DNA of 15,235 nt from assembly GCA_027347805.1 (NCBI GenBank), contig DAIEQP010000225.1, positions 1 through 15,235 of the forward strand. The letters run 5' to 3'. The DNA comes from Ignavibacteria bacterium (lineage in GTDB: Bacteria > Bacteroidota > Ignavibacteria > Ignavibacteriales > Melioribacteraceae). Position 1 is the stretch's first letter; the number at the start of each line of letters is the position of its first letter. The position numbers and the translations under genes were made by a program. Below, in pieces: positions 14,077-15,235 of the stretch. The notes under the pieces were generated by a model. That model made no database searches and was not told where the DNA came from. It saw nothing but the letters and a program-made list of their open reading frames with translations.

Positions 14077-14916
14077 CTACTTAATTAATAAACTTTGCGG
14101 GTCAACGGCTTTACCTTGATGCCAAATTTCAAAATGCAAATGCTGCCCGGTTGTATTTTTACCCGAATTTCCGCTAAGAGCAATTAACTCTCCCTGGGTA
14201 ACAATGTCGTGATCTTTCTTTATTAAAGATGAACAATGTTTATAATAACTAATATAATTATCACTATGCTGAATAATGATCATGTAACCATAGTCAACGG
14301 TGTAATCTGAAAAAATCACCAATCCGCCGGCTGTTGCATAAACTGGAGAACCGGATCTAATTCCGTAATCAATTCCAAGATGCCCTGTTGATGCATCAAA
14401 CTTTTGTGTTACCAATCCTTGTGCGGGTTCAAAAAAAATAATTTTGCTCGAATTGGAATTGCTTTGAAACAATTTTTCAAAAAGTAATTTGACTACACCA
14501 AATATATTCCCCTCTATTTTCAATTTTTTATTAATTGGTCTTCTTAAGGTATCATAAAGCGGATTCTTAGAATTAATAGAATCTTTTTGTGCCAGTTTTA
14601 TTGCGTATTTCAGCCGTTCACTTGAAGAGGAAATCGTTTGAAGTTCCTGTGTAAGAACTAAAACTCTGTTCTGTAATTTTTCAATTTTTTCGTTCTGTGC
14701 CCGAATAGCAGAATTATCAACCACAAATAACATATCTTTCAATGGTGTAGATGAGAGAATTAAAATTAAAATTAGCCAGCTGGCAATTGTGTATAGAGAA
14801 ACATATAATAATCCTTGCAGCAAACTTACTTTGTAACGCTTGGTAGCAACAATGGGTAAGTTTGGTGTTATAAATACTGAAGAATTTTTAATTGTATCTA
14901 AATTCAACCACTTCAT
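14077..14916 (-). CDS. Membrane-anchored M23 (LytM-type) peptidase
   Basis: Probable zinc endopeptidase that trims peptidoglycan cross-links in the periplasm. It has 279 residues: a ~30-residue cytoplasmic N-terminus, one membrane anchor (about 33-56), a coiled-coil stretch (about 66-112), a linker, and an M23 domain (about 165-275). The zinc and catalytic motifs are complete: HLGIDYG (His179, Asp183), YYKH (His227) and HLHFE (His259, His261), so it should be active rather than an EnvC/NlpD-type activator. It is followed after ten bases by the bactofilin gene, whose polymer may position it through the cytoplasmic N-terminus. GAGAG lies before the ATG; 44 bases separate it from the upstream glycosyltransferase. 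Confidence 0.92.
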   Translation of the reverse strand: MKWLNLDTIKNSSVFITPNLPIVATKRYKVSLLQGLLYVSLYTIASWLILILILSSTPLKDMLFVVDNSAIRAQNEKIEKLQNRVLVLTQELQTISSSSERLKYAIKLAQKDSINSKNPLYDTLRRPINKKLKIEGNIFGVVKLLFEKLFQSNSNSSKIIFFEPAQGLVTQKFDASTGHLGIDYGIRSGSPVYATAGGLVIFSDYTVDYGYMIIIQHSDNYISYYKHCSSLIKKDHDIVTQGELIALSGNSGKNTTGQHLHFEIWHQGKAVDPQSLLIK

Positions 14917-14937
14917 TATTTTCTCTCAAGGAATGAA

Positions 14938-14945
14938 CAAATATA
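14938..14945 (-). promoter_or_regulatory. Candidate promoter element before the M23 gene
   Basis: TATATTTG on the minus strand matches the Bacteroidota -7 element TAnnTTTG exactly and ends 21 bases before the M23 ATG. No TTTG is found at the usual upstream spacing, and the 44-base gap is AT-rich, so this could be chance. If real, it would start the M23-bactofilin-atp transcript. Confidence 0.3.
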
Positions 14946-14960
14946 AAAATTTGATGTTAC

Positions 14961-15235
14961 TTAAACAGTAATAATTTGTTTGAGTTTCTGGAAAACTTGC
15001 TGTGGTTTTAGATTAACTGCACAATCAAATGTTTTTTCGGGACATTTATTGTGCCCATGAATTCCGAATGGTTTACATTTCAAGTTATCATAAGAAACAA
15101 ATGCACTTTTTTGATTATACGGATAGAATCCAAATGAGGGTACAGTTGAGCAGTAAATTGTAAGAACCGGAATGCCGGCAACCATAGCAAGATGTGTTGG
15201 AGCACTATCATTACAAATTAACGCAAAACATTTTT
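14961..15235 (-). CDS. Glycosyltransferase family 9 (LPS heptosyltransferase type), 3' end
   Basis: The C-terminal 90 residues of a gene continuing past the window edge; the ATG at 15185 is internal, since the conserved NDSAPTHLA motif is encoded upstream of it in the same frame. That motif binds the ADP-heptose donor in GT9 enzymes, followed by AMVAGIPVLTIYCSTVPSFGF and a cysteine-containing tail (CKPFGIHGHNKCPEKTFDC) of the kind seen in WaaC/WaaF/RfaQ proteins. The enzyme would add heptose or a related sugar to lipopolysaccharide core at the inner face of the inner membrane. Which member it is cannot be decided from this part. It shares direction with the envelope genes that follow. Confidence 0.88.
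   Translation of the reverse strand, partial: KCFALICNDSAPTHLAMVAGIPVLTIYCSTVPSFGFYPYNQKSAFVSYDNLKCKPFGIHGHNKCPEKTFDCAVNLKPQQVFQKLKQIITV

Noticed and set aside
14961..15185. A complete 74-residue gene starting at ATG 15185
   Set aside because: The frame stays open to the window edge and encodes the conserved NDSAPTHLA motif upstream of that ATG, so the gene is a 5'-truncated GT9 glycosyltransferase.

Overview
The window is AT-rich, gene-dense chromosomal core DNA, most likely from a member of the Bacteroidota/Chlorobiota/Ignavibacteriota group, with Ignavibacteria my best guess. The grounds are the F-type ATPase gene order (bactofilin, AtpZ-like, AtpI-like, atpB-E-F-H-A-G, with no atpD or atpC following), a TrmD with a GHYKG motif, a lysine-rich extension on ribosomal protein S16, and promoter-like sites that fit the Bacteroidota TTTG/TAnnTTTG pattern. 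The lineage is an inference from gene content. No mobile element, CRISPR array, tRNA or rRNA was seen, and no gap between genes exceeds 85 bases.

Plus strand, 1-3851: the 3' part of an adenosine deaminase gene, a small protein of unknown function that starts on the deaminase stop codon, a urocanate hydratase gene (hutU) interrupted by one in-frame TAG, and a short serA-type 2-hydroxyacid dehydrogenase gene ending in a strong intrinsic terminator. These suggest purine salvage, histidine breakdown and serine-type metabolism.

Minus strand, 15235 down to 3850 (all genes co-directional): the 3' end of a family 9 glycosyltransferase (LPS heptosyltransferase type); an M23 peptidase and a bactofilin (envelope shape); two small ATP synthase accessory membrane proteins; atpB, atpE, atpF, atpH, atpA, atpG (the whole Fo sector plus delta, alpha and gamma); then a likely promoter and ffh, rpsP, khpA, rimM, trmD, rplS (protein targeting, small-subunit protein and maturation, tRNA modification, large-subunit protein), closed by an intrinsic terminator. 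One more gene, a divergent MqnA/MqnD-like protein, lies just beyond that terminator and converges on serA. The atp genes are tightly packed and partly overlapping, so they probably share one transcript. The beta and epsilon subunits must be encoded elsewhere.

Most of this is conserved housekeeping content and I do not see an obviously new system. The points most worth checking are the single amber codon inside an otherwise intact hutU, a relatively GC-rich and possibly structured 85-base spacer between rpsP and khpA, the divergent MqnA-like gene placed immediately behind a terminator, and a possible SD-sequestering hairpin before atpA.
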